DNA of 64,000 bases from an uncultured Cohaesibacter sp. Its GTDB lineage: Bacteria; Pseudomonadota; Alphaproteobacteria; Rhizobiales; Cohaesibacteraceae. Position numbers and translations under genes: made by a program. The notes under the pieces are model-generated. The model had not been told where the DNA came from. It searched no databases and was given only the letters and a program-made list of their open reading frames with translations. The DNA lies in the NCBI RefSeq assembly GCF_963676485.1, contig NZ_OY781114.1, forward strand, positions 3,426,501-3,490,500. Direction: 5' to 3'. This document shows, piece after piece, positions 43,295 through 53,439 of the stretch (the stretch's first letter is position 1; each line of letters opens with the position of its first letter).

Positions 43295-45949
43295 ATGGGC
43301 AAGCTGACAGGTCAAGAAAACATGGAGCCGGCCATGATCGATCACAGTGAAGGATCTGGAAGTATCAAGTGGCTGTTATTGCTTGCTTTTCTTCTTGTGG
43401 GTGTCGCCGTCTCTCTGGTGGTGTTCAAGGGCGAGATCGGTGGCCAGATCCAATTGGTCTTTTTGAGCGTTCTTGCCGGCTTGGGGATTCTCGCCCTGTT
43501 GGGGTTTGCCGTTGGGCTGATACAGCTGGGAAATCCTGCGCCAGCACCTCATCTGACGCGACAATTTGTGGATAGTATGAATGAAGGCATCCTTGTGTGC
43601 GATGCCAAAGACAGGCTTGTTTATGCCAATGCAGAATATGCCCGCCTGACGGGGGCTGGAGATGCTTCGGCCATTCGTTCCATCGAGCGCAGCTTTGCCG
43701 GTGAACCGGATGCTGCTGAGGCGATCTATCGCTTGTCTGAGGCCGTTCGCTCTGGTCGTCCGGCGCTTGAGGAATTCCGCCTGTTCAAAGCGCCCAGCGG
43801 TGCTTCAGGGGACGACAATGAAACGCAGGCTCGCTGGTTCCGCATTCGCGTACGCAAGATGCAGGATATTGGGGTCAGTGGCAAGGTTGAGGATCTGTAT
43901 GTCTGGCAGGTCAGCGATATTACACGCGACCGTGAGCGGCAGGAAAATATCTTTCAGGAACTGCAGCTTGCCATCAATTATCTCGATCATGCGCCCGCGG
44001 GTTTCTTCTCGGCCGAGCCTGATGGTCGCGTGATCTATATGAACGCAACGCTGGCGGATTGGTTGGGCTATGATCTGGCGCAGTTCGAGCCACGCCAGTT
44101 GAATTTGAGCGAACTGGTCCCCGGCGACGGAACTGCCCTTTTGGAAGCGGCCAACAGTGCGCCGGGCAAGCCTAAGACCGAGATGATCGACTTGGATCTG
44201 GTCAAGAGCAATGGCCAAAGCTTGCCGGTGCGGCTTATGCATCGTGTGCCGATGGCTTCAGATGGCACGCCCGGTGCGTCGCGGACGCTGGTGCTGAACA
44301 GGAGCCCAGGCGAGGATATTTCCGAAGAGCTGCGGGTTGCCGAAGTGCGCTTTGCCCGCTTCTTCAACAATACCCCGATTGCGATTGCGGCGCTGACGGG
44401 CGACGGGCGCGTTTTGCGCACCAACGCGCCATTTGCGCGTATGTTCAAGGCTGAAGTGCCCGCCGAGAGTGGCGTGCAGGAAGGCGACGGCGAGGAAAAG
44501 ACGCCATCCATCCTCAATCTGGTGGCTGAAAAGGATCAGGAGAATCTAACCGAAGCGATCGACATGGCGCTTCAGGGACAGAGCAATATATTGCCGGTAG
44601 AATGCCTGCTTGCTGAAGACAAGAATCGCACCGTGCGTTTCTTCCTCTCTGGAGTGGAAGACAGCGAAGGGGATGACGAGCAGATCATCGTCTATGCGCT
44701 TGAAACGACGGAGCAGCGGGCTCTTGAAGAGCAGTTCTCCCAGAGCCAGAAGATGCAGGCCGTTGGCCAGCTGGCCGGGGGCGTGGCCCATGACTTCAAC
44801 AATGTGCTGACCGCGATTATCGGTTTCTCCGATCTCCTGTTGACCAGCCACCGCCCGAGCGATCCGGCCTTTCAGGATATCATGAATATCAAGCAGAATG
44901 CCAACCGCGCCGCCTCGCTTGTGCGGCAGCTGCTGGCATTCTCGCGCCGCCAGACCTTGCGCCCTCAAGTGCTTGCGCTGGGGGATGTTCTGGCTGACCT
45001 TTCCATCTTGCTGGATCGCCTGTTGGGTGAAAAAGTGGATCTGGATCTGATGCATGGGCGTGATCTCTGGCCGGTCAAGGCAGACCTCAACCAGCTTGAG
45101 CAGGTGATTGTCAACCTTGCGGTGAATGCGCGAGACGCCATGCCGGATGGTGGGCATCTGACCATCCAGACGCGGAATATGGACAAGGATGAAGCCGAAG
45201 ACTTGCCATACAAGCAGCTGGAAGCGGCTGACTATGTGCTTCTGGAAGTGGTTGATAGCGGTACAGGTATTCCCGCCGATATCCGCGACAAGATCTTCGA
45301 ACCTTTCTTCTCGACCAAGGATGTGGGCAAGGGCACAGGCCTTGGCTTGTCTACGGTTTACGGCATTATCAAGCAGACGGGTGGCTTCATCTTCCTTGAA
45401 AGCGAAATGGGACAGGGAACCACTTTCCGCATCTTCCTGCCGCGCTATGTGGAGGAGGCCAAGGCAACCATTGATGCGGTAGCGACCGATGATCCCGAGC
45501 AACAAGCGCTTGAATTGGCCGCTGATGAAGCGGGCAAGGAAGTCGTCAGTGAGGCCCCGCCTGCCGTGACCGATCTGACCGGCAACGCGACAATCCTGCT
45601 GGTGGAAGATGAGGAAGCCGTGCGTGCCTTTGCTGCTCGTGCTCTGGCCTCGCGTGGCTATCAGGTCTATGAGGCCGGGTCCGGGGCCGAAGCTCTCGAA
45701 CTGATCCATGAAATTGATGAGCCGATTGATTTGGTGGTGTCCGACGTTGTCATGCCTGAGATGGATGGCCCGACCATGTTGGGCGAATTGCGCAAGATCA
45801 GGCCGGAGCTGCGGGTCATCTTCATGTCTGGCTATGCAGAGGAAGCCTTCCGTAAGAATTTGCCGGACAACGAAGAATTCGGTTTCTTGCCAAAGCCGTT
45901 CTCCTTGAAGCAGCTGGCTACCAAGATCAAGGAAATGCTTGACGAATAG
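43295..45949 (+). CDS. cckA: hybrid histidine kinase CckA
   Basis: An 884-residue kinase of the CtrA phosphorelay. Two membrane helices (about residues 27-45 and 55-77), then PAS domains (about 85-200, 225-350, 355-465), the dimerisation domain with phospho-accepting His in [23 protein letters not shown] (about residue 500), the ATPase domain ([36 protein letters not shown]), and a C-terminal receiver with [16 protein letters not shown] (Asp near residue 814). The [36 protein letters not shown] stretch is CckA-specific. In family members it phosphorylates CtrA and CpdR via ChpT. A possible start is the ATG at 43295; 43322 is next. Confidence 0.93.
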   Translation: MGKLTGQENMEPAMIDHSEGSGSIKWLLLLAFLLVGVAVSLVVFKGEIGGQIQLVFLSVLAGLGILALLGFAVGLIQLGNPAPAPHLTRQFVDSMNEGILVCDAKDRLVYANAEYARLTGAGDASAIRSIERSFAGEPDAAEAIYRLSEAVRSGRPALEEFRLFKAPSGASGDDNETQARWFRIRVRKMQDIGVSGKVEDLYVWQVSDITRDRERQENIFQELQLAINYLDHAPAGFFSAEPDGRVIYMNATLADWLGYDLAQFEPRQLNLSELVPGDGTALLEAANSAPGKPKTEMIDLDLVKSNGQSLPVRLMHRVPMASDGTPGASRTLVLNRSPGEDISEELRVAEVRFARFFNNTPIAIAALTGDGRVLRTNAPFARMFKAEVPAESGVQEGDGEEKTPSILNLVAEKDQENLTEAIDMALQGQSNILPVECLLAEDKNRTVRFFLSGVEDSEGDDEQIIVYALETTEQRALEEQFSQSQKMQAVGQLAGGVAHDFNNVLTAIIGFSDLLLTSHRPSDPAFQDIMNIKQNANRAASLVRQLLAFSRRQTLRPQVLALGDVLADLSILLDRLLGEKVDLDLMHGRDLWPVKADLNQLEQVIVNLAVNARDAMPDGGHLTIQTRNMDKDEAEDLPYKQLEAADYVLLEVVDSGTGIPADIRDKIFEPFFSTKDVGKGTGLGLSTVYGIIKQTGGFIFLESEMGQGTTFRIFLPRYVEEAKATIDAVATDDPEQQALELAADEAGKEVVSEAPPAVTDLTGNATILLVEDEEAVRAFAARALASRGYQVYEAGSGAEALELIHEIDEPIDLVVSDVVMPEMDGPTMLGELRKIRPELRVIFMSGYAEEAFRKNLPDNEEFGFLPKPFSLKQLATKIKEMLDE

Positions 45950-46014
45950 GCATCCATCGCCCGGGCTGTTTAGTCAGACCTGATGCCGTGCGCCTCTTAG
46001 AGAGCTGAATACAG

Positions 46015-46049
46015 AAAAGCCCGCCGATCACGGGATCTGCGGGCTTTTT
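46015..46049 (+). terminator. terminator after cckA
   Basis: Ten-bp inverted repeat (46015-46024 with 46039-46048) ending in five T residues. The A-run on its left arm lets it serve psuG on the other strand too. Confidence 0.85.
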
Positions 46050-46077
46050 CGTGTTTATTGCAGGCGGGTTATTGTGC

Positions 46078-47001
46078 CTAGAGGGCTTTTGCAATTCTGG
46101 CTGCCAGACGGGCATTGTTCTTGACCAGCGCAATGTTGGTAACAAGACTGTCCCCTTCGGTCAGATCCTTGATGCGGGAAAGCACGAAGGGGGTGACTTC
46201 CTTGCCCGAAACGCTGCGACGGTTGGCTTCGCTGATGGCTTCAAGGATGAAGGTTTCCATCTCGTTGCGGGGGATTTCATCGGCTTCGGGCACAGGGTTG
46301 GCAACGATCATACCGCCTTCAAGACCAAGGGCCTTGCGCATGGTGTAAAGAGACGCGATGTCCTTTGGTGTATCCAGACGCAGCGGGCAGGCAAATCCGC
46401 TTTCGCGAGACCAGAAGGCCGGGAATTCATCAGTCCCAACGCCGACCACCGGCACGCCCAATGTTTCAAGCACTTCGAGAGTCTTGGGAATGTCGAGCAA
46501 TGCCTTGACGCCAGCAGAGATCACCATGACCGGGGTCTTGGCCAATTCTTGCAGGTCGGCAGAAATATCGAAACTTTCTTCGGCACCACGGTGCACACCG
46601 CCAATGCCACCCGTCGCAAAGGTGGCGATGCCAGCCAGAGACGCGCAAATCATGGTGGCGGCAACGGTCGTTGAGCCGCTCTTGCCTGCCACCAATGCAT
46701 AGGAGAGGTCGGCGCGCGAAAGCTTCATGATGTCATCGCGCTGTGCCAGTTCTTCAACCTGCTCGGTTGTCAGGCCTACATTGATGACGCCATCCAGAAT
46801 GGCAATAGTCGCCGGGCAGGCGCCTTCTTCCCGGATGATCGCTTCCACGTCCAGTGCGGTGGACACATTCTCGGGATAGGGCATTCCATGTGTGATGATG
46901 GTGGATTCCAGAGCTACGATGGGCTTGCCTGCTGCGCGGGCTGCAGCCACTTCGTCGCTATAGATGATGGGCAAGGAGGAGGTTTCACTGCTCATGGTCA
47001 T
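46078..47001 (-). CDS. psuG: pseudouridine-5'-phosphate glycosidase
   Basis: A 307-residue cytosolic enzyme that splits pseudouridine 5'-phosphate into uracil and ribose 5-phosphate. VALESTIITHGMPYPEN (catalytic Glu), NVGLTTEQVEEL, KLSRADLSYALVAGKSGSTTVAATMICASLAG and GGIGGVHRGAEESFDISADL are hallmarks. It lies 64 bp downstream of the partner kinase gene. Start at 47001 or the ATG two codons further in. Confidence 0.95.
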   Translation of the reverse strand: MTMSSETSSLPIIYSDEVAAARAAGKPIVALESTIITHGMPYPENVSTALDVEAIIREEGACPATIAILDGVINVGLTTEQVEELAQRDDIMKLSRADLSYALVAGKSGSTTVAATMICASLAGIATFATGGIGGVHRGAEESFDISADLQELAKTPVMVISAGVKALLDIPKTLEVLETLGVPVVGVGTDEFPAFWSRESGFACPLRLDTPKDIASLYTMRKALGLEGGMIVANPVPEADEIPRNEMETFILEAISEANRRSVSGKEVTPFVLSRIKDLTEGDSLVTNIALVKNNARLAARIAKAL

Positions 47002-47065
47002 GGGCTTTCTTGTTCGCTATTCGCTATCAGGCTATTGCCGTCAGAGCCCTTCGGCTCTTACGGGG

Positions 47066-47998
47066 CTAGCTTTGGGGGATGTCTGCAATGCAGGCATCCA
47101 AAACGGGTCTGTTCAGTATGTCCGGTACGGCCTGTTCGCTCATCAGACTCAGGCTTGCGCCTGCCATGCCGTAGGTGAGCGCCTTTTCAAAGGGGACTTT
47201 AAGCAGCAGGGCGTGCAAGACGCAGGCTGTCAGGGTGTCTCCTGCGCCATTGGAGGATTTGATCTTGACCGGAGGGGCTGGCAAGGCCCAGCTCTGGTCT
47301 CCCTGCCAAGCGCTAAGGCCGGCATTGCCCTTGGTGATGACACCGGATTTGACGCCTTTTTCCTTGAGGATCTCGGGCAACGCCTCCAGCTCTGCATATT
47401 CATCGGCCATAATTGCCGCCTCTGCCTCGTTGCAGAAGAGCAGGTCTATCGCGGGGAGGATATCCTTGGCGCGGTTGGCCTTGGGGCCGGATACGGCACT
47501 TACCGCCAGCTTGTGCTTGCCCTTGTTCTGGGCCAGCGCTTGCAATACAGCGGGGGACAGATTGGTGTCGGCGACGATTTTCGAAGGCGTGGGAAAGATA
47601 TTCAGGCAGCCCAGGACTTCTTCCACCGGGTAGGTGTCATAGATTGCCATGTCGGCAATGGCCGCTATGAGGGCGCCATTGGCATCTTCAATCGCCGTAT
47701 AGGTCGCGCTTTTGTTTTTGACGCTGGTCAGAATGAGAGAGATGTCGATGTTGGCTGCCAGCAATTCTTGCTTGAGCAATTCGGCATCGCCATCCTGACC
47801 GGAAATGGTCGATAGAGCCACATTCCAACTGAGCTTGGCCAGACAGCGGGCAATGTTGCCAGCCACGCCGCCGACATTTCGGGTGAGGGTGCCGGGGTTG
47901 GATTGTTCAGGCTCCAAGCGAGCCGTGGAACGTGCAACCCTGTCGATATGGGCGCCGCCAACTACGAGGATATCAGGAGTGAAGGAAACGGGGGTCAT
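47066..47998 (-). CDS. psuK: PfkB-type sugar kinase, probable pseudouridine kinase
   Basis: A 310-residue ribokinase-family enzyme. VVGGAHIDRVARS at the start, the GG(V)xGNxA motif VGGVAGNIARCLAKL, and the catalytic GAGD in SSNGAGDTLTACVLHALL (Asp as base) are present. Adjacent to psuG it most probably phosphorylates pseudouridine at the 5' position, giving the substrate for PsuG. Together they recycle modified RNA nucleosides. Confidence 0.9.
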   Translation of the reverse strand: MTPVSFTPDILVVGGAHIDRVARSTARLEPEQSNPGTLTRNVGGVAGNIARCLAKLSWNVALSTISGQDGDAELLKQELLAANIDISLILTSVKNKSATYTAIEDANGALIAAIADMAIYDTYPVEEVLGCLNIFPTPSKIVADTNLSPAVLQALAQNKGKHKLAVSAVSGPKANRAKDILPAIDLLFCNEAEAAIMADEYAELEALPEILKEKGVKSGVITKGNAGLSAWQGDQSWALPAPPVKIKSSNGAGDTLTACVLHALLLKVPFEKALTYGMAGASLSLMSEQAVPDILNRPVLDACIADIPQS

Positions 47999-48094
47999 GC
48001 TCTGCTCAAGCTCATTTCAAGTGATTGTCACACTATCAGACTTGCCGGTTTGCGACGAGGAATGAATGGATTATTTTCTCGTCCAATAGAAAGA

Positions 48095-48113
48095 CCGCCA
48101 CTTGGTGAGGCGG
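48095..48113 (-). terminator. weak terminator after mmsA
   Basis: CCGCC (48095-48099) pairs with GGCGG (48109-48113) across a nine-base loop; on the reverse strand it is followed by a T-rich stretch. It lies about 70 bp past the mmsA stop. The stem is short. Confidence 0.4.
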
Positions 48114-48183
48114 CGGCCGATTTTCTTGCTGGCATATAGGGCCAATGATGCATGCTTGTAAAGAGGTCTGTTGGCTCTTGTTG

Positions 48184-49686
48184 TCAGTCCATGGCCTTGA
48201 AGTTGAATTCGCCACCTTCCTTGATGCCGGAAAACCAACGGGTGGTGACGGTCTTGGTTTTTGTGTAAAAGCGGAAGGCGTCCGGACCATATTGATTGAG
48301 GTCGCCGAAGGAAGATTTCTTCCAGCCGCCGAAGGTGAAATAGCTGAGCGGAACCGGGATAGGGAAGTTGATGCCAACCATGCCCACATTGACGCGATGG
48401 GCGAAATCTCTGGCAGTATCGCCATCGGCTGTGTAAATGGCCGTTCCGTTGCCATAGGCATTGTCCATGACCAGCTTCAAGGCTTCCTCATAGTTTTCGG
48501 TGCGCACCTGGCATAAAACCGGACCAAATATCTCTTGCTTGTAGATGTCCATGTCTGGTGTGACCTTGTCAAACAGACAGGGGCCAACGAAGAAGCCTTT
48601 CTCGAAATCCTTGACGGACAAGCCGCGTCCGTCCTCGACCAGTTTGGCCCCTTGTTCAACGCCTTTATCGATCAGGCCGAGAATGCGAGCCTTGGCTTCG
48701 GATGTGATAACCGGGCCATAATCTATGTCCTCACCCTGTGTGTAAGCGCCCACCTTCAGTTTCTTTATGCGAGCGACGAGCTTTTCGGTGAGGGCATCGG
48801 CGGTTTTCTGTCCGACCGGAACGGCTACGGAAACGGCCATGCAGCGTTCGCCAGCTGCGCCGAAACCGGCTCCGATCAGGGCATCAGCTGCCTTGTCCAG
48901 ATCGGCATCCGGCATGATGATCATGTGGTTCTTGGCACCGCCGAAGCATTGGGCGCGTTTGCCATTGGAGGCTGCGCGGCCATAGATATATTGGGCGATC
49001 GGTGTAGAGCCGACAAAGCCGATGGCCTGAATGGTGTCATTGTCCAGAATGGCGTCCACGGTTTCCTTGTCGCCATTCACGACCTGCAAGACGCCGTCTG
49101 GCAAGCCGGCCTCCTTGAGCAATTCGGCAAGGCGGAAGGATGTGGAGGGCACCCGCTCGGAAGGCTTCAGGATCATGGCATTGCCGCAGACCAGAGCCGG
49201 AGCCATTTCCCAAAGCGGGATCATGGCGGGGAAGTTGAAGGGCGCAATGCCAGCGACCACGCCCAAAGGCTGCCGCATGGAATAAAGGTCGATACCGGGG
49301 CCGCCATTATCCGTGAACTCGCCCTTGAGCAGATGTGGGGCGCCCATACAGACCTCGACCACTTCCAAACCGCGCTGAACATCGCCACGGGCGTCTGGCA
49401 GGGTCTTGCCATGTTCCAAGCTCACCAGCTCGGCCAACTCGTCCATATGCTCGTTGATCAGGGCTCCAAATTTCATCATCACGCGGGCGCGGCGCTGCGG
49501 GTTGGTCGCTGCCCATGCAGGCTGTGCCTTGGCGGCGGCGTCGACTGCGGCATTCAGTTCGTCAATCGTTGCCAATGCGACCTTGGCCTGAAGTGCGCCT
49601 GTCGCAGGATTGTAGATGTCGGCAAACCGGCCCGATGTTCCGGCGACGAGGGCACCGTTGATATAATGGCCATACACGCGTGTCAT
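48184..49686 (-). CDS. mmsA: CoA-acylating methylmalonate-semialdehyde dehydrogenase
   Basis: A 500-residue aldehyde dehydrogenase superfamily enzyme that converts methylmalonate semialdehyde to propionyl-CoA (valine, thymine or inositol degradation). The nucleophile is Cys in GAAGERCMAVSVAVPVG, and the SKFHHHAGAA-like region is absent, whereas VGSTPIAQYIYGRAASNGKRAQCFGGAKNHM is specific for the CoA-dependent MmsA/IolA group. No other valine genes are next to it; the LysR gene reads divergently from its start and is the likely regulator. Confidence 0.93.
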   Translation of the reverse strand: MTRVYGHYINGALVAGTSGRFADIYNPATGALQAKVALATIDELNAAVDAAAKAQPAWAATNPQRRARVMMKFGALINEHMDELAELVSLEHGKTLPDARGDVQRGLEVVEVCMGAPHLLKGEFTDNGGPGIDLYSMRQPLGVVAGIAPFNFPAMIPLWEMAPALVCGNAMILKPSERVPSTSFRLAELLKEAGLPDGVLQVVNGDKETVDAILDNDTIQAIGFVGSTPIAQYIYGRAASNGKRAQCFGGAKNHMIIMPDADLDKAADALIGAGFGAAGERCMAVSVAVPVGQKTADALTEKLVARIKKLKVGAYTQGEDIDYGPVITSEAKARILGLIDKGVEQGAKLVEDGRGLSVKDFEKGFFVGPCLFDKVTPDMDIYKQEIFGPVLCQVRTENYEEALKLVMDNAYGNGTAIYTADGDTARDFAHRVNVGMVGINFPIPVPLSYFTFGGWKKSSFGDLNQYGPDAFRFYTKTKTVTTRWFSGIKEGGEFNFKAMD

Positions 49687-49823
49687 GTGGATCTCCCAAA
49701 TTCAGGTTCATTGCGGTTGGACGCATAGTGTATCAACAAAAATTGAATGGCAACGCTCGTCAAAACTTATCTGTTGTGCAAATATTAAAGTTCAATATGG
49801 AGCTCTACAGGTGGAAAGAGACG

Positions 49824-50705
49824 ATGAATTGGGATGACGTGCGCATTTTTCTGGCGGTGGCGCGGGCCGGGCAAATCTTGCAGGCTGCCCGGCGCCTGGG
49901 GCTCAATCATGCCACGGTTGCCCGGCGCCTTTCCTCTCTGGAGGCGGCTTTGCAAGCCAGATTGCTGAAACGCCACACAACAGGCTGTTCGTTGACGCCG
50001 GAAGGGGAGAGCTTTCTGTTGGCCGCCGAGCGCATGGAGACGGAAATGCTGGCTGCACGGGCTGACATCGGGGCGGCGGATACCTCCGTTTCGGGCGTTG
50101 TGCGCATCGGTGCTCCGGATGGCTTTGGTGTCGCCTTTCTCGCACCGCGCCTTGCGCCGCTGCTTGAGCAATATCCCGACCTGACGGTGCAGCTTGTGCC
50201 GGTTCCCCGTTCCTTCTCGCTTGATCGGCGGGAAGCGGATATCGTGATCACCGTTGAGCGGCCTTCACAAGGGCGTCTGGTGGCGCGCAAGCTGGTGGAC
50301 TATAGCCTTGGCTTTTATGCCTCCCGCGACTATGTCGAGCGATATGGACAGCCGAGCAGTCTGGAAGATTTCAAGCAGCACCGTCTGGTCGGCTTCGTAG
50401 AGGATCTCATCTATTCTCCCTCATTGAATTACAAAGCCGAGATGATGCGTGGTCATCAGCCGCAATTTGAATGCACCAGCGCATTGGGGCAGACGGAGGC
50501 CGTCAGGGCCGGTCTGGGGATCGGCGTTCTGCATGGCTTTATAGCGCGGGAAGACCCCAATCTGTTGGAGATTCTGCCCGAGCGCCGCATTCAGAGGGCC
50601 TATTGGGCGGTCTATCACGAAAGCACCCGGCAGTTGAGGCGGATCAAGGCGGTTTCCGATTTTGTTTATAAGTTGGTCGGACAAGAGCGCGATATATTCC
50701 GATAA
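49824..50705 (+). CDS. LysR-family transcriptional regulator
   Basis: A 293-residue regulator. Helix-turn-helix at residues 16-40 (AGQILQAARRLGLNHATVARRLSSLE), then a substrate-binding domain. The start MNWDDVRIFLAVARAG is the family norm, with AAAGAGA upstream, so I use ATG 49824 over the earlier 49797. It is divergent from mmsA with about 140 bp between, the usual arrangement for control of the neighbour; inducer unknown. Confidence 0.88.
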   Translation: MNWDDVRIFLAVARAGQILQAARRLGLNHATVARRLSSLEAALQARLLKRHTTGCSLTPEGESFLLAAERMETEMLAARADIGAADTSVSGVVRIGAPDGFGVAFLAPRLAPLLEQYPDLTVQLVPVPRSFSLDRREADIVITVERPSQGRLVARKLVDYSLGFYASRDYVERYGQPSSLEDFKQHRLVGFVEDLIYSPSLNYKAEMMRGHQPQFECTSALGQTEAVRAGLGIGVLHGFIAREDPNLLEILPERRIQRAYWAVYHESTRQLRRIKAVSDFVYKLVGQERDIFR

Positions 50706-50805
50706 TCAAATGAGCCACATATCCCGCCGTAGGGCAATTTGACTCTCAGAAAATTGAAATCTCTCTTTTAAAATGGTTGACAACCGAATGGTCCGGAAGA
50801 CATTA

Positions 50806-50822
50806 TTTAGAACAATTCTAAA
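50806..50822. promoter_or_regulatory. Irr/ICE-type iron box before mbfA
   Basis: TTTAGAA-CAA-TTCTAAA, an interrupted palindrome 14 bp before the mbfA ATG (arms eight bases if the flanking A/T are included). It matches the iron control element bound by Irr in Hyphomicrobiales. Its overlap with the promoter/leader suggests repression when iron is low. Confidence 0.8.
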
Positions 50823-50835
50823 TTAAGGTATCCCA

Positions 50836-51819
50836 ATGGTTTTGAGTCTTTTTACCAATAGCAAGCGCGCATTTACTTCGCTTTCCGAAAAGGAAGTGCT
50901 CGCTTTGGCTATTTCCTCAGAAGAGGATGATGCCCGCATCTACAGAGCCTATGCCGAGCATCTGCGCACCGATTATCCGCAAACAGCGAAGATTTATGAA
51001 GATATGGCCGATGTTGAAAATCAGCATCGCTGTAATCTGATCGAGATGTATAAGAGTCAGTTTGGAGATGCGATCCCGCTTATCCGGCGTGAGCATGTTC
51101 GCGGTTTTTATGATCGCAAACCTGACTGGTTGATGAAGTCTCTGACTTTGGAGAAAATCCGCAATGAAACCATTGCGATGGAGGATCAATCCGCTCGCTT
51201 TTATCGTGCTGCAATCGATCAGGTGAGCGATGCGGACACGCGCAAGCTGTTGGGGGATCTTGCGCTGGCTGAAGAGGGGCATGAGGATATTGCCCGCGAC
51301 TTGCAGGATGAGCATACGCCAGACTCGGTCAAGGATGATGAGCAAAGCCACGAGCACAAGCAGTTTGTGCTGACCTGGGTGCAGCCCGGTCTGGCAGGGC
51401 TCATGGATGGCTCTGTTTCTACGCTTGCTCCGATTTTTGCTGCCGCTTTTGCAACACAGGATACCTGGCAGACGTTTCTGATCGGTCTTTCGGCTGCTGT
51501 CGGGGCTGGTATTTCGATGGGCTTTACGGAAGCTGCCCATGATGATGGGAAAATCTCCGGGCGAGGCTCGCCAATCAAGCGCGGTATTGCTTCTGGCGTG
51601 ATGACCACGGTTGGTGGCCTTGGGCATGCGCTGCCTTATCTCATTCCATTTTTCTGGACGGCAACGGCGATCGCCGTGGTGGTCGTCTTCTTCGAGCTGT
51701 GGGCTATCGCATGGATCCAGAATAAATATATGGAAACGCCATTTTTGCGGGCGGCTTTTCAGGTCGTGCTTGGCGGGGCGTTGGTGCTGGCAGCCGGTAT
51801 TCTTATCGGCAGTGGCTGA
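50836..51819 (+). CDS. mbfA: membrane-bound ferritin MbfA (rubrerythrin-VIT1 fusion)
   Basis: A 327-residue protein of two parts. Residues 20-165 form a rubrerythrin-like di-iron domain with ligands in SSEEDDARIYRAYAE, DVENQH, AMEDQSARFYRAA and LAEEGHEDI. Residues 185-327 form a VIT1/CCC1-like transporter with about three to four membrane helices (PGLAGLMDGSVSTLAPIFAAA). In Agrobacterium and Bradyrhizobium MbfA exports iron and protects against iron and peroxide stress, repressed by Irr. The ICE box upstream agrees. Confidence 0.94.
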   Translation: MVLSLFTNSKRAFTSLSEKEVLALAISSEEDDARIYRAYAEHLRTDYPQTAKIYEDMADVENQHRCNLIEMYKSQFGDAIPLIRREHVRGFYDRKPDWLMKSLTLEKIRNETIAMEDQSARFYRAAIDQVSDADTRKLLGDLALAEEGHEDIARDLQDEHTPDSVKDDEQSHEHKQFVLTWVQPGLAGLMDGSVSTLAPIFAAAFATQDTWQTFLIGLSAAVGAGISMGFTEAAHDDGKISGRGSPIKRGIASGVMTTVGGLGHALPYLIPFFWTATAIAVVVVFFELWAIAWIQNKYMETPFLRAAFQVVLGGALVLAAGILIGSG

Positions 51820-52058
51820 ACGGGGACCCATCGATCCTGATATCAGGGCTCGCTCATTGTGCTTGGTTTGCAAAGCGCCGTGTGCGAGCCTTTTTCATTG
51901 GGGCCTTCAGGGCGTTCACTTTCAGTTGAACGGTATATAGCGAAGGATTAATTGCCAGATTGTCGCAGCCTTTGCTAGGCTACTGAAACAGAACCAAAAT
52001 CCTCACCATGTTGCTTGCTTCCAAGCAGCACAGGGAAGGATGTTGCAGGAGAGATTTT

Positions 52059-52589
52059 ATGGCAGCCCCAAGTTCTTACCAAGGCCCGCGCGCGGAACAA
52101 AAAGGCCAGCAGAGCGCGTCGCAGGATGCTCATATCGCTTTCGAGAAGGCCTATTCCCAAACGACTGTGGGGGATATTCTTGAAGAGAAAGACGGCGCTT
52201 TATATTCTGTGACGGTCAGCTCCAGTCTTGCTTCCGTGATTGCCGAGCTTAACATTCACGAGATCGGTAACCTGCCGGTGATAGATCCCAATGTGGGATT
52301 GGTTGGCGTGATTTCAGAGCGTGACATCATTCGAGCAACAGGAGAGTTCGGGGAAGAAGCGCTCGCTCGCCCGGTCCGAGATTTCATGACCGCAAATCCA
52401 CAGACCTGCTCTCTGGAAGACAAGGTTGGCGATGTGATGATACGGATGACCGAAGGGCGCTTCCGGCATATGCCTGTCGTCGACAATGATATGCTTGCAG
52501 GCATGATGTCTATTCGCGATATCGTTATCCATCGCGTGAAAGAAGTTGAATTCGAAACCCTGCGCCTCAAGCAGCTCATGGTTGGCTGA
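52059..52589 (+). CDS. CBS-domain protein
   Basis: A 176-residue protein made of two CBS motifs (about residues 50-105 and 115-170; IGNLPVIDPNVGLVGVISERDIIRA and FRHMPVVDNDMLAGMMSIRDIV) after a polar 35-residue N-terminus. Such small stand-alone CBS proteins bind adenine nucleotides and regulate unknown partners. I start at ATG 52059, which has GGAGAGA upstream, rather than 52008. It is not clearly linked to its neighbours. Confidence 0.88.
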   Translation: MAAPSSYQGPRAEQKGQQSASQDAHIAFEKAYSQTTVGDILEEKDGALYSVTVSSSLASVIAELNIHEIGNLPVIDPNVGLVGVISERDIIRATGEFGEEALARPVRDFMTANPQTCSLEDKVGDVMIRMTEGRFRHMPVVDNDMLAGMMSIRDIVIHRVKEVEFETLRLKQLMVG

Positions 52590-52633
52590 CCGAGCAAACT
52601 CCCTCTGTTTGAAGGTGGTTTTCGACCGTGATG

Positions 52634-52663
52634 TGATCTGATCCTGGCGTCATCCCGTATCTT
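52634..52663 (+). promoter_or_regulatory. possible RpoE promoter before SDR gene
   Basis: TGATCT (52634-52639), 18 bases, TATCTT (52658-52663). The -35 matches the pattern seen at the rpoE divergent region, the -10 only in part. Supported mainly by the gene content downstream. Confidence 0.3.
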
Positions 52664-52686
52664 TCCTCAAAGGAGAGTGATACGGG

Positions 52687-53439
52687 ATGAGCAATCAGCT
52701 TGAAAAATGGAACCGGGTCTGGATCATCGGTGCAAGCTCTGGCATGGGCGCTGCCCTGGCGGAATTGCTGGCACATGAAGGTGTCGAGGTGATCGTCAGT
52801 GCACGACGGGCAGAAAAGCTCGAAGCACTTGGCAGGCACTCCACCCTGATTACACCATTGCCGCTTGACGTGGAAAAGCCTGATGAGGTCTCTGAAGCGG
52901 TTGAAAGTCTTCACGCAGCAGGGCTTCCTGACCTCACCATCTATTGCGCTGCCATTTATGAGCCGGGCGGGCTGAACCAGCTTGGCCCAGAAAAAGCAAG
53001 ACAGCATATGGAGGTCAATTATCTGGGTGCTGTGGCTGTCATTTCGGCGCTTTTCCCGAAATTGAAAGAGAGGGGCACTGGCTCGATAGCGATTGTTTCC
53101 TCGCTCACATCCTACTGTGGCCTGCCACTGGCTGCCCTTTATGGCCCGACCAAGGCGGCGCTTGCCAGCCTGTGCGAGACAATCAAGCCGGAGTTTGATC
53201 AGGCGGGTCTACAGCTGCAACTCGTCAATCCCGGTTTTGTCGATACGCCTCTTACCGAGAAGAACAGCTTTCCCATGCCGTTTATTCTCTCGCGTGAAGA
53301 GGCCGCACAGCGTATTCTCAAGGGGCTTAAGCGATCAACTTTCGAAATCGCCTTTCCAACGCGCATGGCCGTTGCGCTCGGGATCTTGCGCAGGCTTCCC
53401 TATGGTTTGTATTTCCGCTTGATGAGGAGGATGCTTTGA
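52687..53439 (+). CDS. short-chain dehydrogenase/reductase
   Basis: A 250-residue NAD(P)-dependent oxidoreductase. The dinucleotide motif is IIGASSGMGAALAE (TGxxxGxG type with A for T), the catalytic Ser and YxxxK are in IVSSLTSYCGLPLAALYGPTK. The C-terminal tail is unusually hydrophobic/basic. It overlaps the next gene (ATGA) and lies in the RpoE-ChrR locus, where similar dehydrogenases occur in relatives. Substrate unknown. Confidence 0.87.
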   Translation: MSNQLEKWNRVWIIGASSGMGAALAELLAHEGVEVIVSARRAEKLEALGRHSTLITPLPLDVEKPDEVSEAVESLHAAGLPDLTIYCAAIYEPGGLNQLGPEKARQHMEVNYLGAVAVISALFPKLKERGTGSIAIVSSLTSYCGLPLAALYGPTKAALASLCETIKPEFDQAGLQLQLVNPGFVDTPLTEKNSFPMPFILSREEAAQRILKGLKRSTFEIAFPTRMAVALGILRRLPYGLYFRLMRRML

